A stretch of 64,000 nucleotides of DNA from Alphaproteobacteria bacterium (GTDB taxonomy: Bacteria; Myxococcota_A; UBA796; GCA-2862545): positions 1 through 64,000 of the forward strand of contig JACKET010000026.1 in the NCBI GenBank assembly GCA_020632875.1, in the 5' to 3' direction. The notes under the pieces were generated by a model, which did no database searches, was not told the origin of the DNA, and saw only the letters and a list, made by a program, of their open reading frames with translations. Each line of letters opens with the position of its first letter. The stretch's first letter is position 1. Below are positions 26,050 through 34,658 of the stretch, one piece after another. Made by a program: the position numbers and the translations under genes.

Positions 26050-27770
26050 CAGCCGCGCAGCAGGCGCCGGAATCCCTGCTCGAGCCGGTCGAGGCGCTCT
26101 TCGGCGCGCTTCTCGGCGTTCGCCAGGCGGTCGGACCCGTCGAGGGGCTCGACCACCTCGAAGTAGAACTTGATCTTGGGCTCCGTACCGCTGGGACGGG
26201 CCAGGATGCGCGAGCCCTCGTTCAGGTGCCACGCCAGCACGTTGCTCTTCGGGAGGGGGACGGGCGTGGACCGGCCGGTCAGCAGGTCTTCCGTGCGCCC
26301 GGCCTCGACATCGGTGATCCGGAGGACGGCCGCACCCGCGATCGAGTCGATCCGGTCGGACCGCAGGCCCGCCATGATCGTGTCGATGCGCTCCTTGCCG
26401 CCGGGGCCGGCGTGCTTGACGGACACCTGGCGGGACGCGTGCAGGCCGTACTTCCGGTAGAGCGCGTCGAGCGCGTCGAGCACGGACTTGCCGTCGTTCT
26501 TCCACTTCGCGGCGAGGTCGCAGAACAGCAGGGCGGCGCTGATGCCATCCTTGTCGCGCACCACGTCGCCCGCGCTGTAGCCCAGCGCCTCTTCGTACCC
26601 GAGCACGAAGCGGCCCCCGCCCTGGTCGAACGGGATGGCGGCGTTCGCGATCCACTTGAAGCCCGTGAGGCACTCGGCGTACGCGGCCCCGTGGGCCTCC
26701 GCGATGCGCGCGAGCATCGTCGAGCTCACGATGGTCGTGGCGACGAGGCGGTCGCCGCCAGACGGGCCGTTCGCGAGCAGATCCTCGGCGAGCAGGCAGC
26801 CGACCTGGTTCCCGGTGAGCGGGCGCCAGCCCTTGCCCTCGGGCACCACCACGGCGAGCCGGTCGGCGTCGGGGTCGTTCGCGATGATGAGGTCGGCCTT
26901 CGCCGAGCGGGCCTTCTCGATGGCGAGGTCGAGCGCGCCGGGCTCTTCGGGGTTCGGGAAGCGCACCGTCGGGAACTCGCCGTCGGGCTCGGCCTGCGAC
27001 GCGACGAGGATCGGCCGGTAGCCCGCGGCGCCCAGCACCTTCTGCAGGGTGGCGGTGCCCACGCCGTGCATCGCGGTGTAGACGATCTTCAGGCGCGCCC
27101 GGCGCTCGGCGCCCGCGTGCACGCGCAGCGCGAGCACGCGCTTCAGGTAGTCCTCGCCGACCTCGGGAGGCACGCTGCGGATGCGGCCCTCGGCGCGTAG
27201 CGCGTCGACGGGCGGCACGTTCACGTCGTTCAGCGTGCGCACGCGGTCGATCTCGAGCGAGATGCCCTCGTCGTGGGGCGGGACGATCTGCGCGCCGTTC
27301 GCCCAGTACACCTTGTAGCCGTTGTCCTGCGGCGGGTTGTGGCTGGCGGTGACCATCACGCCCGCCGCGGCGCCGAGGAACGTCACGGCGTGCGCGAGCA
27401 CCGGCGTGGGGCACACGGTGTCGAACAGCACGACGCGCAGGCCCGCCCCGGCGAGCACCGCGGCAGTGTCGGCGGCGAACACGTCGGACTTCCGGCGGCC
27501 GTCGTACCCGATCACCACGGTACCGTGCGGCGCGTGGCGCTTCACGTAGGCCGCGAGCCCGGCGCTCACCCGGCGGACCAGGGCGCGATTCATCCCGCCC
27601 GGCCCGGGCCCGATGGGACCCCGCAGCCCGGCGGTGCCGAACTCGAGCCGGTCGCCGAAGAACACCGCGAGCTTCGCGGGGTCGTCGAGCATCGCCTCGG
27701 TCTCGGCGCGCGTCTCGGGGTCGGGGTCGTCGGCCATCCAGTGGCGGGCGAGGGCGATGCGGTCGGTCAT
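26049..27770 (-). CDS. Phosphohexomutase (phosphoglucomutase/phosphomannomutase family, PGM2-like)
   Basis: The 573-residue enzyme moves a phosphate between C1 and C6 of a hexose phosphate. Visible sites are LEFGTAGLRGPIGPGPGGMN near the start, the phospho-serine loop VMVTASHNPPQDNGYKVYWA, the magnesium loop IIANDPDADRLAV, the sugar-binding loop FVLGYEEALGYSAGD and the phosphate-binding ILARPSGTEPKIKFYFE. The length fits the PGM2-like branch, which is often a phosphoglucomutase or phosphopentomutase. GGAGG precedes the ATG. The start overlaps the upstream stop as ATGA. Confidence 0.95.
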   Translation of the reverse strand: MTDRIALARHWMADDPDPETRAETEAMLDDPAKLAVFFGDRLEFGTAGLRGPIGPGPGGMNRALVRRVSAGLAAYVKRHAPHGTVVIGYDGRRKSDVFAADTAAVLAGAGLRVVLFDTVCPTPVLAHAVTFLGAAAGVMVTASHNPPQDNGYKVYWANGAQIVPPHDEGISLEIDRVRTLNDVNVPPVDALRAEGRIRSVPPEVGEDYLKRVLALRVHAGAERRARLKIVYTAMHGVGTATLQKVLGAAGYRPILVASQAEPDGEFPTVRFPNPEEPGALDLAIEKARSAKADLIIANDPDADRLAVVVPEGKGWRPLTGNQVGCLLAEDLLANGPSGGDRLVATTIVSSTMLARIAEAHGAAYAECLTGFKWIANAAIPFDQGGGRFVLGYEEALGYSAGDVVRDKDGISAALLFCDLAAKWKNDGKSVLDALDALYRKYGLHASRQVSVKHAGPGGKERIDTIMAGLRSDRIDSIAGAAVLRITDVEAGRTEDLLTGRSTPVPLPKSNVLAWHLNEGSRILARPSGTEPKIKFYFEVVEPLDGSDRLANAEKRAEERLDRLEQGFRRLLRG

Positions 27771-28744
27771 TCCGGTCCTCCGTGCGCGAGCTGGTACCCG
27801 AACCACCGCGCCGCAGCGAGCTTCAGGGCCTTCTCGTCGCGGATCGGCGCGTCGCAGGGGTCGGCCGTGTCGCCCGAGCCCATGCGCAGCAGCCCGAGCT
27901 GGGGCTTCGCGATGCCCTCGTCGGCGAGGCCCTCGAGCATCGCGAGCACCGCTTCGTACTCCACGGTCTCGTCGCCCATCACCATCGTCGAGGTCTCGGC
28001 GCCGATGCCGAGGCGCCCGAGGCTCTTGCCGAGCTCGCCAGGCCAGCTGCCGTGGTCGTGGGCCTTCGCGAACGGCACGACGCAGCCGTGCTCTCCGGCC
28101 ACCTCGACGCGGTCGGTCACCGGGTCGGGGCTCGCGGCACCCTCTTCGCAGGCCGCGACCTCGTCGGGCACCTCGAGCGCGGCGCAGGTGGTCTCGGCCC
28201 AGCATCGCCGGTCCATCAGCTCGGCCAGCACGGGCTGACCGGAGCCCCCGACGAGCGGCTTGAAGCGCACCGAGGCGTCGGCCCACGTCTGCTTGTCGTC
28301 GGCGTGCAGCTCGATCGTCATCCGACGCCCGACGCCGACGACGGGCACCGGCCCTTCCGGGCACGACGGGACGGCGCGGCCTCCCGGCGCGTTGTCGAGC
28401 GGACCGAAGGCCTTCTTCGTGCCGAGCGCGCCGAGCCACACGGGGGTGGCGCCGGCCTGGAACACCGCCTGGAGCGCGCGGCGGGCCTCGCCCCACGTGG
28501 AGTTGCCGGGCAGCGCGACCCACGTGCCGGCCTCTTTCGCGAGGCGGTGCTCGAGCGCCTTCTCGAGCGGCTCGAAGGGCAGGTCGGGCTCTTCGCGGAG
28601 CTGCGTCCACGGGGCGATGGCCTCGTCGTCGAGCATCAGGTCGTTGCCGGAGTACCGGAGGAACGCGACACCCGCAGGCACGCCCTCCGGACGGGGCTCT
28701 GGCGCGGGCCCGAAGGAGCAGGCCGCGAGGAGCAGGGCGATCAC
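27767..28744 (-). CDS. Hypothetical lipoprotein
   Basis: The 325-residue product starts at a GTG and has a lipoprotein-type signal (MIALLLAACSFGPAPEP; Cys at residue 9). The mature part contains a segment near residues 60-130 (GNSTWGEARRALQAVFQAGA, TPVWLGALGTKKAFGP) and a second half with several Cys. The first part resembles the periplasmic domain seen in ExbD/TolR-like proteins, but only weakly. I do not recognise the family. It is translationally coupled on both sides (GTGA upstream, ATGA downstream). Confidence 0.6.
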   Translation of the reverse strand: MIALLLAACSFGPAPEPRPEGVPAGVAFLRYSGNDLMLDDEAIAPWTQLREEPDLPFEPLEKALEHRLAKEAGTWVALPGNSTWGEARRALQAVFQAGATPVWLGALGTKKAFGPLDNAPGGRAVPSCPEGPVPVVGVGRRMTIELHADDKQTWADASVRFKPLVGGSGQPVLAELMDRRCWAETTCAALEVPDEVAACEEGAASPDPVTDRVEVAGEHGCVVPFAKAHDHGSWPGELGKSLGRLGIGAETSTMVMGDETVEYEAVLAMLEGLADEGIAKPQLGLLRMGSGDTADPCDAPIRDEKALKLAAARWFGYQLAHGGPE

Positions 28745-29583
28745 AGGCGCTCCAGGAGCCAGTCGCTCCACAGCTTCATCACGTCTTCGCGCTCGGGCTC
28801 GTTGTGCACCTCGTGCAGCAGGCCCTCGAAGAAGTGGAGCGTCTTGTCCTTGCTGGCCGCGCCGCCGAACAGGATCTCGGAGGCGCGCGGCGGGACGGTC
28901 TCGTCGGAGGCCCCGTGCGTCACGAGCAGCGGCACGGTGAGGTGGTTGAGGCCCGCGATGGCCTTCGGGATGGAGCGGAGGAGCTGGTCGCCCGTACGCG
29001 CGCGCATCCAGCCCTTGTAGAACAGCGGATCCGCTTCGACCTTCGCCTTCACGTGGGCGTCGCGCGTGAGGCGGTCGGGGTTGTAGAACGCCTCGACCCC
29101 GAGCCGCGGGACGAGCTTGCCGAGCAGCCCGGCCGCCTTGATCTTGATGCGCGGCACGTCGTCGGGGATGTCCATCGCGACGCCGTTCGTGATCAGGGCA
29201 TGCACCTCGTCGGTGCGCTCGGTGTAGAGCACCGAGATCAGCCCGCCCATCGAGTGCCCGAGCACGCAGACCGGCAGGCCCGGGTACGCCGTGATGGCGT
29301 GCCGGTGCAGCACGCCGAGGTCGCCGACGACGGCGTCCATCGACTCGAGGTCGCCGAGCGTGATGGCCGAGCGCCCGTGACCGCGGTGGTCGGGCGCGTA
29401 GCAGGCGAGGCCGAGGGCCGCGAAATGGTCCATCACGTGGCGGTAGCGCCCGCTGTGCTCGGAGAGGCCGTGCACGACGAGCAGGATGGCCTTCGGCTTC
29501 TTCGGGGGCACGGTGGCCCGGTAGAAGATCTGGCGGCCGTCGGACGCCGTGATCCAGTCTTCGTGGTGCTGTGGCTCGCTCAT
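28741..29583 (-). CDS. Alpha/beta hydrolase (monoacylglycerol lipase-like)
   Basis: The 280-residue cytoplasmic hydrolase has the oxyanion strand LLVVHGLSEHSGRYRHVMDH, the nucleophile elbow VCVLGHSMGG (Ser in GHSMG), Asp in THGASDETVPP and His in FEGLLHEVHNE. This layout, including HGxxEHSGRY, is that of monoglyceride lipases and lysophospholipases (Hydrolase_4). GAGG lies ahead of the ATG. It is the second gene of a run that begins with prephenate dehydrogenase, 23 bp upstream. Confidence 0.92.
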   Translation of the reverse strand: MSEPQHHEDWITASDGRQIFYRATVPPKKPKAILLVVHGLSEHSGRYRHVMDHFAALGLACYAPDHRGHGRSAITLGDLESMDAVVGDLGVLHRHAITAYPGLPVCVLGHSMGGLISVLYTERTDEVHALITNGVAMDIPDDVPRIKIKAAGLLGKLVPRLGVEAFYNPDRLTRDAHVKAKVEADPLFYKGWMRARTGDQLLRSIPKAIAGLNHLTVPLLVTHGASDETVPPRASEILFGGAASKDKTLHFFEGLLHEVHNEPEREDVMKLWSDWLLERL

Positions 29584-29606
29584 CGGTCTGTGTCCTCGAC
29601 GGCCCT

Positions 29607-30695
29607 CTATGGCGCGAACCAGGCCGCGCCACGTCGCATCAGCCGCACGAATGCGTCGCGATCGTGCGCCTCGACCGCGCCGCGAAGCGAGACGACCGCC
29701 TCTTCGAGCGCCTCGAGTGCCGTGAGACCGAAGTCGTTGGCGGCCTGGATCTCGTAGTACAGGTGCGGGTTCTCGCCCGACACGCGGCGCGCCACGTCGA
29801 CCTGGGCGGCGAAGGTGGTGGACGAGATCTCGGCGAGGCGGGGCGCGTGCTCGCCCGAGCCCGACAGCGCGCTCGAGAACGCGATGTTCACGGCGTGGGA
29901 GAGGCCCAGCACCCAGGCCATCGCGCGGTCGTGGTCGTCGAGGTCCATCTCGACCTGGATGGCCATGGTGGCCTCGAACAGGCCGCGCGCGAAGGCCGTG
30001 GCATCGGGCACGCCGCAGTCCACGAACACGACGTGCCGCCCCGAGAGCAGGCGCACGTCGGGCCCGAACATCGGGTGCACGCTGGTGACGCGCACCCCCG
30101 CGGCCCGGAGCGCGTCGAGACCCGCGCGCAGCGGGCTCTTCAGCGAGCCCACGTCGAAGACGACCCCGGGCGGACGGCGCTGTGCGAGGGCGGTCAGCAC
30201 GTCGGCCGACGCGACGAGCGGCGCGGCCACGACGATCAGGTCGTCGTCGAGCGGCAGGGCCTGCCAGTCGGGGACGTGGGGGAGGTCGGAGGTGGGGCCC
30301 GCGGGATCGGCCGTGTGGACCGCGTAGCCCTGGGACGCGAGGAAGCGCGCGAACCACGCGCCCATCTTGCCGGCGCCGCCGATGATCAGGGCGCGTCGGC
30401 CCTCTCCCGACGCGGTGTGACGGAGCCGATCCTGCTCCTGCACCGTGAGGGACGTCTCGATGAGCGCGGAGAGCAGGCGGTCGGCGAGCTGGTGCGACAG
30501 GCCCAGCGCGTCGGCGGTGCGGCGGGCGGCCTGGTAGACCTCGTACTCGCGGGCGAAGTCGCGGGTAGGGCGTCCCACGGCCTCTTTCCGCCGGCCGATG
30601 CGCTCGGCCAGATCGCGGCGCTGGGCCGCCAGCTCGAGGATCTGGCGGTCGATGGCCGAGAGCGATGCGCGGAGGGCGTCGAGGTCGTCGTTCAC
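29607..30695 (-). CDS. tyrA: Chorismate mutase / prephenate dehydrogenase (T-protein-like)
   Basis: This 362-residue bifunctional enzyme would convert chorismate to prephenate and then to 4-hydroxyphenylpyruvate for tyrosine synthesis. Residues 1-90 are an AroQ chorismate mutase (LSAIDRQILELAAQRRDLAE, RIGRRKEAVGRPTRDFAREY). Residues about 98-360 are the dehydrogenase: NAD site ALIIGGAGKMGAWFARFL, VFDVGSLKSPL, VTSVHPMFGPDV and VLGLSHAVNIAFSSAL. The order and length match the enterobacterial T-protein. The start is a GTG with TAAGCC 6 nt upstream, which would make the mRNA leaderless. Confidence 0.93.
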   Translation of the reverse strand: MNDDLDALRASLSAIDRQILELAAQRRDLAERIGRRKEAVGRPTRDFAREYEVYQAARRTADALGLSHQLADRLLSALIETSLTVQEQDRLRHTASGEGRRALIIGGAGKMGAWFARFLASQGYAVHTADPAGPTSDLPHVPDWQALPLDDDLIVVAAPLVASADVLTALAQRRPPGVVFDVGSLKSPLRAGLDALRAAGVRVTSVHPMFGPDVRLLSGRHVVFVDCGVPDATAFARGLFEATMAIQVEMDLDDHDRAMAWVLGLSHAVNIAFSSALSGSGEHAPRLAEISSTTFAAQVDVARRVSGENPHLYYEIQAANDFGLTALEALEEAVVSLRGAVEAHDRDAFVRLMRRGAAWFAP

Positions 30696-30701
30696 CGCTC
30701 C

Positions 30702-30707
30702 GGCTTA
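30702..30707 (-). promoter_or_regulatory. Weak -10 box TAAGCC
   Basis: TAAGCC on the minus strand ends 6 nt before the GTG at 30695. Spacing fits the leaderless pattern but the final T is missing. Confidence 0.3.
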
Positions 30708-30713
30708 TCCGAC

Positions 30714-31397
30714 TCAGGCCTGCCGGCGCTTCCGGCGACCGAACAGGAACAGCGGCGGGAACGCGACGAACGCGAGGTGGCCGGACAGCATGACCGCGCC
30801 GCACCCACCTCCACCCGAAGAGGGCGGGGGAGCCGATGCGTCGCAGGTCCGCGACGGGACGCCCTGGTAGCCGCCCTGCGACACCCACATCGAGGCGGGG
30901 CTGTGGCAGCTCCCGTGGTACGGGTCGAGGCCCGTGGTGCCGGTGTACACGCCGAAGTGCAGGTGGGGCGCGCTCGAGTTGCCCGACGAGCCCATCTCGC
31001 CGATCTTCTGACCGCAGGTGACGGGGTCGCCCACGTCCACGGTGATCGAGAACCGCTTCAGGTGGCCGTACACCGACAGGTGCCCGTCGGCGTGCTGGAT
31101 CTGCACGACGTTCGCCGCGCTCGTGCAGTCGTTCGCGCAGTCGTCGCGCTCGCCGTCGTGCACGTACTGCACGACGCCGTTCGCCGCGGCCGTGATGTCG
31201 CGCCCGGCGGCCATGCCGGACCAGCTCCCGGCGCCGAAGTCCGTGCCGTCGTGGCCGGAGTAGCGATCCGAGCCGCACGCGTAGTCCACGCCGCCGTGGT
31301 CGAAGTGCGTCGAGAGGTACCAGCTCCCGTAGTCCGCCGCGGACGTGGGGAACGCGTAGTCCTGGGCCTGAGCCAGGCCGAGCAGCAGGGCGATCAT
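30714..31397 (-). CDS. M23-family (LytM) metallopeptidase with sorting-like tail
   Basis: The 227-residue exported protein has a signal peptide (MIALLLGLAQAQ). The M23 domain shows the zinc ligands in GHDGTDFG and SAPHLHFG, with ADGHLSVYGHLKRFSI between. Members cut peptide cross-links in cell-wall peptidoglycan. After a Pro/Ser/Gly linker, the tail reads GGGGCGAVML, a hydrophobic stretch (LAFVAFPPLFLFG) and RRKRRQA, like a MYXO-CTERM signal. The start overlaps the stop of the upstream PD40 gene (ATGA), so the two are co-translated. Confidence 0.92.
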   Translation of the reverse strand: MIALLLGLAQAQDYAFPTSAADYGSWYLSTHFDHGGVDYACGSDRYSGHDGTDFGAGSWSGMAAGRDITAAANGVVQYVHDGERDDCANDCTSAANVVQIQHADGHLSVYGHLKRFSITVDVGDPVTCGQKIGEMGSSGNSSAPHLHFGVYTGTTGLDPYHGSCHSPASMWVSQGGYQGVPSRTCDASAPPPSSGGGGCGAVMLSGHLAFVAFPPLFLFGRRKRRQA

Positions 31398-31945
31398 CGG
31401 GCACCTCCCGACCAGCGCACGGCGTGGGTCTCGATCGAGCCCTCCCACACGAGCAGATCGCCATCGAACACGAGGCCGTTCGACGGGGCTTCGACGAACC
31501 CCTCGGGGACCCGGCCCGGCGTGCGGACGACGCCGACGTTGGTGTGCTGGACGGGCTCGCCGCCCGCGAACGGCAGGGTCCACACGGCGGTCAGGCCGCT
31601 GCCGGAGGTGTTCGTGTACGCGATGGTGGAGCCATCTTCGGAGAGCGCCGGCTGGCGGGGCATCTCGGCGGTGATCCGCACGAGGAGCGCGCCGGTCGCC
31701 GCGTCGAAGGCCACCAGATCGCTCTGCATCGAGTCGCGCCGCTGCTCGACGAACGCGACGTGCGTGCCGCGGATGGCGGGCGGGCCGACGACGTCGGTGC
31801 CGATGCGCCGCTCGCCGAACGTCAGCGCGCCGCGGTCCAGCACGAGCGGGGTGTCGCGCAGCAGCCACGTGCCGGATTCGGCGTACAGGTCGGTGCAGGA
31901 CTCCTGCGCCGCCGCGAAGGGGAGGACGAAGAGGAAGAGGGACAC
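31394..31945 (-). CDS. Secreted PD40/WD40-like beta-propeller fragment protein
   Basis: The 183-residue product starts at a GTG with GAGG 7 nt upstream and has a signal peptide (MSLFLFVLPFAAAQ). A TolB-type PD40 strand is visible (QPALSEDGSTIAYTNTSGSG), as are other beta strands (HVAFVEQRRDSMQSDLVAFD). It is too short for a full propeller. It is the first gene of a pair with the M23 peptidase and may be its periplasmic partner. Confidence 0.65.
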   Translation of the reverse strand: MSLFLFVLPFAAAQESCTDLYAESGTWLLRDTPLVLDRGALTFGERRIGTDVVGPPAIRGTHVAFVEQRRDSMQSDLVAFDAATGALLVRITAEMPRQPALSEDGSTIAYTNTSGSGLTAVWTLPFAGGEPVQHTNVGVVRTPGRVPEGFVEAPSNGLVFDGDLLVWEGSIETHAVRWSGGAR

Positions 31946-32018
31946 GGAACACCTCGGGAAGAGCGGCGCCCGTGTATGCGGAGCGGGTCGGGCCGGAGCC
32001 GAAAGAAACCGAAAACGG

Positions 32019-32024
32019 TATCGT
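32019..32024 (+). promoter_or_regulatory. -10 box TATCGT
   Basis: TATCGT lies 19 nt before the ATG at 32044; GGGAGAG serves as ribosome-binding site in the short leader. Confidence 0.35.
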
Positions 32025-32043
32025 GCGCAGCCCGGGAGAGAAG

Positions 32044-33474
32044 ATGGACGCGTGGCGTGAGCGCCTGACCGCCGAGCTCCGCGAGCTCGACATCGTGGTC
32101 GACGACCTGCGGCCCCTGCACGGCGGGGCCTGCCAGGAGAACTTCGCGGTGACGGCCGCCGACGGGCGCCGGTTCGCGCTGCGGTCCGACGCGAACCAGA
32201 GCCTGCCGGGCAGCCTGGGCCGCGCGCTCGAGGCGCAGATCGTGCAGACCGCGACCGACCACGGGGTGCAGACGCCGCCCGTGCGCGCCGTGATCCCCGA
32301 CCTCGTGCGGCCCGGCGCCGTCGCGTACCTGATGGACTGGGCCGAGGGCGTGGCCATCGGCGCGAAGATCCAGCGCGACCCGCGGCTCGAGGGGGCCCGC
32401 CAGGTGCTGGTGCCCCAGCTGGCCCGCGCGCTCGCCCGGATCCACGCCATCCGCCCCGAGCACGCGCCCGATCTGCGGCCCGACAACCCCCAGGATGCCC
32501 GCGACAGCGACGCGGTGACGGCCGCCCTGCGCTTCTGCCGCGTGATGATGGACCAGATGGAGCCGCGCCCCGCGATGGAGCGCATCTGGCGCTGGCTCGA
32601 CCAGAACCGGCCAGACCCGGGGCCGCTGGTGCTCGTGCACGGCGACTACCGCATCGGGAACTTCCTGGTCGTGCCGGACGGGCTCTCGGCGATCCTCGAC
32701 TGGGAGTTCTCGCACTGGGGCTCGGCGGCCGAGGACCTCGCGTGGATCACGGTGCGCGACTGGCGGTTCGGGCGCCCGGACCTCGCCGTGGGTGGGGTGG
32801 GCACGCGTGCCGCGTTCCTCGCGGCGTACCGCGAGGCCGGCGGGGTGCCGCTCGACGCCGACACGCTGCGGTGGTTCGAGGTGCTGGGCAACCTGCGCTG
32901 GGCCACGGGGGCGGTGTTCCAGGCGCAACGCGTGCTCTCCGGCGCCGAGGCGGACCTCGAGCTGCTGGCCATCGGTCGGCGCGCGGCCGAGATGGAGTGG
33001 GAGGCGCTCCGGGTCGTCGGCGCGCTGCCGGAGGTCCCGCCGACGCGGCCTGCGAAGGTGCCGGTGAGCACGGACTCTCCGGATGCCGCGACGCTGCTCG
33101 GCGGGGTGGCGAAGCTCCTCGCGAGCGACGTGGTGCCCGCCATCGCCGACAAGGGCCTGCAGTTCCGGGTGCGCATCGCGGCGCACCTCGCGGGGGTGGC
33201 CGCCCGCGAGGCCGTGCTGTCCGACGCCTACGCGCTCGCCGACCTCGAGGGGCTCGTCGCGCTTGGCTGTGCCGGGCCCGCGCCCGGGGGAGGGGCCGCA
33301 CGCGCCGCGGTGCTCGCCGGGCGCGCCGCGCTGGCGAAGGGGCTCCGCGACCACACGATCCCGGCCGAGGCCGCCGATCCCGTGCTGGCGGGCATGCTCG
33401 CGCGCCAGCTCTCCATCTCGAACCCGCGATTCGCGCTGGAGCGCGACCTGGGGGAGGACCCGTGGACTTCCTGA
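32044..33474 (+). CDS. Aminoglycoside-phosphotransferase-like kinase, ACAD10/11 type
   Basis: The 476-residue protein carries an APH-type kinase fold: GGACQENFAVTAADGRRFAL, the catalytic loop VLVHGDYRIGNFLV and the metal loop ILDWEFSHWGSAAEDLAWIT. The C-terminal 130 residues are a helical domain. Kinases of this group sit beside, or are fused to, acyl-CoA dehydrogenases (animal ACAD10/ACAD11, which phosphorylate 4-hydroxy acids during their breakdown); the adjacent gene here is such a dehydrogenase and overlaps by 13 nt. I infer the same pathway. It is not an antibiotic-resistance gene. Confidence 0.88.
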   Translation: MDAWRERLTAELRELDIVVDDLRPLHGGACQENFAVTAADGRRFALRSDANQSLPGSLGRALEAQIVQTATDHGVQTPPVRAVIPDLVRPGAVAYLMDWAEGVAIGAKIQRDPRLEGARQVLVPQLARALARIHAIRPEHAPDLRPDNPQDARDSDAVTAALRFCRVMMDQMEPRPAMERIWRWLDQNRPDPGPLVLVHGDYRIGNFLVVPDGLSAILDWEFSHWGSAAEDLAWITVRDWRFGRPDLAVGGVGTRAAFLAAYREAGGVPLDADTLRWFEVLGNLRWATGAVFQAQRVLSGAEADLELLAIGRRAAEMEWEALRVVGALPEVPPTRPAKVPVSTDSPDAATLLGGVAKLLASDVVPAIADKGLQFRVRIAAHLAGVAAREAVLSDAYALADLEGLVALGCAGPAPGGGAARAAVLAGRAALAKGLRDHTIPAEAADPVLAGMLARQLSISNPRFALERDLGEDPWTS

Positions 33475-34658
33475 TCGGCGACGATCTCGCCGCCCTCCGC
33501 AGCCGCGTCCGCACGTTCGTCGACGAGCGCATCATCCCGGTCGAAGACCGGATCGTCGCCGAGGATCAGGCGACCGGCGCCAGCGCGACGCTCGCCGGGC
33601 TCCAGCAGCAGGCGCGCGACGCCGGCCTGTGGACGCCCCACCTTCCCGTCGAGCACGGCGGGCTGGGCCTCGGCATCATGGGGATGTGCGCCCTGTTCCG
33701 CGAGATGGGGCGCTCGATGGTGGGGGCCCGCGTCTTCCACTGCGACGCGCCCGACCAGGGCAACATGGACCTGCTGCTCAAGGCGGGCAGCGCGGCGATC
33801 CGCGAGCGGTACCTCGGCCCCCTGGTGCGGCACGAGATCACGAGCGCGTTCTGCATGACCGAGCCGGCACCGGGGGCCGGCGCCGACCCGAGCAACCTGC
33901 GCACGCGGGCCACGCGCGACGGCGACGACTGGGTGATCGAGGGGCACAAGTGGTACTCGACGGGCGCGGGGGCCGCGTCGTTCCTCATCGTCATGGCCCG
34001 CACGAGCGACGACCCGCGCACGGGCGCGTCGATGTTCGTGGTCGACCGCGACGCCGAGGGCCTCGAGCACGTCCGGGACGTCGAGGTCATGGGCCCGCCG
34101 CTGCTCGCGCACCGCGAGGCCGAGCTGCGGTTCCACGGGGTGCGCGTGAAGCCCGACGCCGTGCTGGGCGAGATCGGGCAGGGCTTCCTGCTCGCCCAGG
34201 AGCGCCTGATCCCGGCCCGTCTCACGCACTGCATGCGCTGGCTCGGGCTGGCCGCCCGCGCGCTCGAGATGAGCCGCGCCTACATCGCGCGCCGCGAGAG
34301 CTTCGGGAAGAAGCTGGCCCAGCACCAGTTCATCCAGAAGATGCTGGCCGACGACGCGCTCGCCATCCACTCCGGCAACCTCATGACGCTGCACTGCGCG
34401 AAGCTCCTCGAGGCGGGCAACGCGCTCGAGGCCCGTCCGTACAGCTCGATGGCCAAGACCCACGTCGCGCGCACGCTGTGCAAGGTCCTCGACGACGCCA
34501 TCCAGATGCACGGCAGCCTCGGCTACTCCCACGACGTGCCGTTCTCGCTCTGGTATCGGTGGGCGCGGGCCAGCCGCATCGCGGACGGCCCGGACGAGGT
34601 CCACCAGATGGTGGTCGCCCGGGACTTCCTCAAGGACCGGATGCGGCTGCTCGTCTGA
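33462..34658 (+). CDS. Acyl-CoA dehydrogenase
   Basis: The 398-residue flavoenzyme would oxidise an acyl-CoA at the alpha-beta carbons. Motifs are SAFCMTEPAPGAGADPSN (FAD/substrate), GHKWYSTGAG, RRESFGKKLAQHQFIQKMLA and IQMHGSLGYSHDVPFSLWYR. The GTG start has GGGGAGG a few bases upstream, inside the kinase gene. With the APH-like kinase it makes a two-gene unit like ACAD10/11. It meets the convergent CxxCH lipoprotein gene with no gap. Confidence 0.95.
   Translation: MDFLIGDDLAALRSRVRTFVDERIIPVEDRIVAEDQATGASATLAGLQQQARDAGLWTPHLPVEHGGLGLGIMGMCALFREMGRSMVGARVFHCDAPDQGNMDLLLKAGSAAIRERYLGPLVRHEITSAFCMTEPAPGAGADPSNLRTRATRDGDDWVIEGHKWYSTGAGAASFLIVMARTSDDPRTGASMFVVDRDAEGLEHVRDVEVMGPPLLAHREAELRFHGVRVKPDAVLGEIGQGFLLAQERLIPARLTHCMRWLGLAARALEMSRAYIARRESFGKKLAQHQFIQKMLADDALAIHSGNLMTLHCAKLLEAGNALEARPYSSMAKTHVARTLCKVLDDAIQMHGSLGYSHDVPFSLWYRWARASRIADGPDEVHQMVVARDFLKDRMRLLV

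Noticed and set aside
32044..33474. Aminoglycoside resistance gene
   Set aside because: The APH fold is present, but the adjacent acyl-CoA dehydrogenase and the ACAD10/11-like architecture argue for a metabolic kinase.
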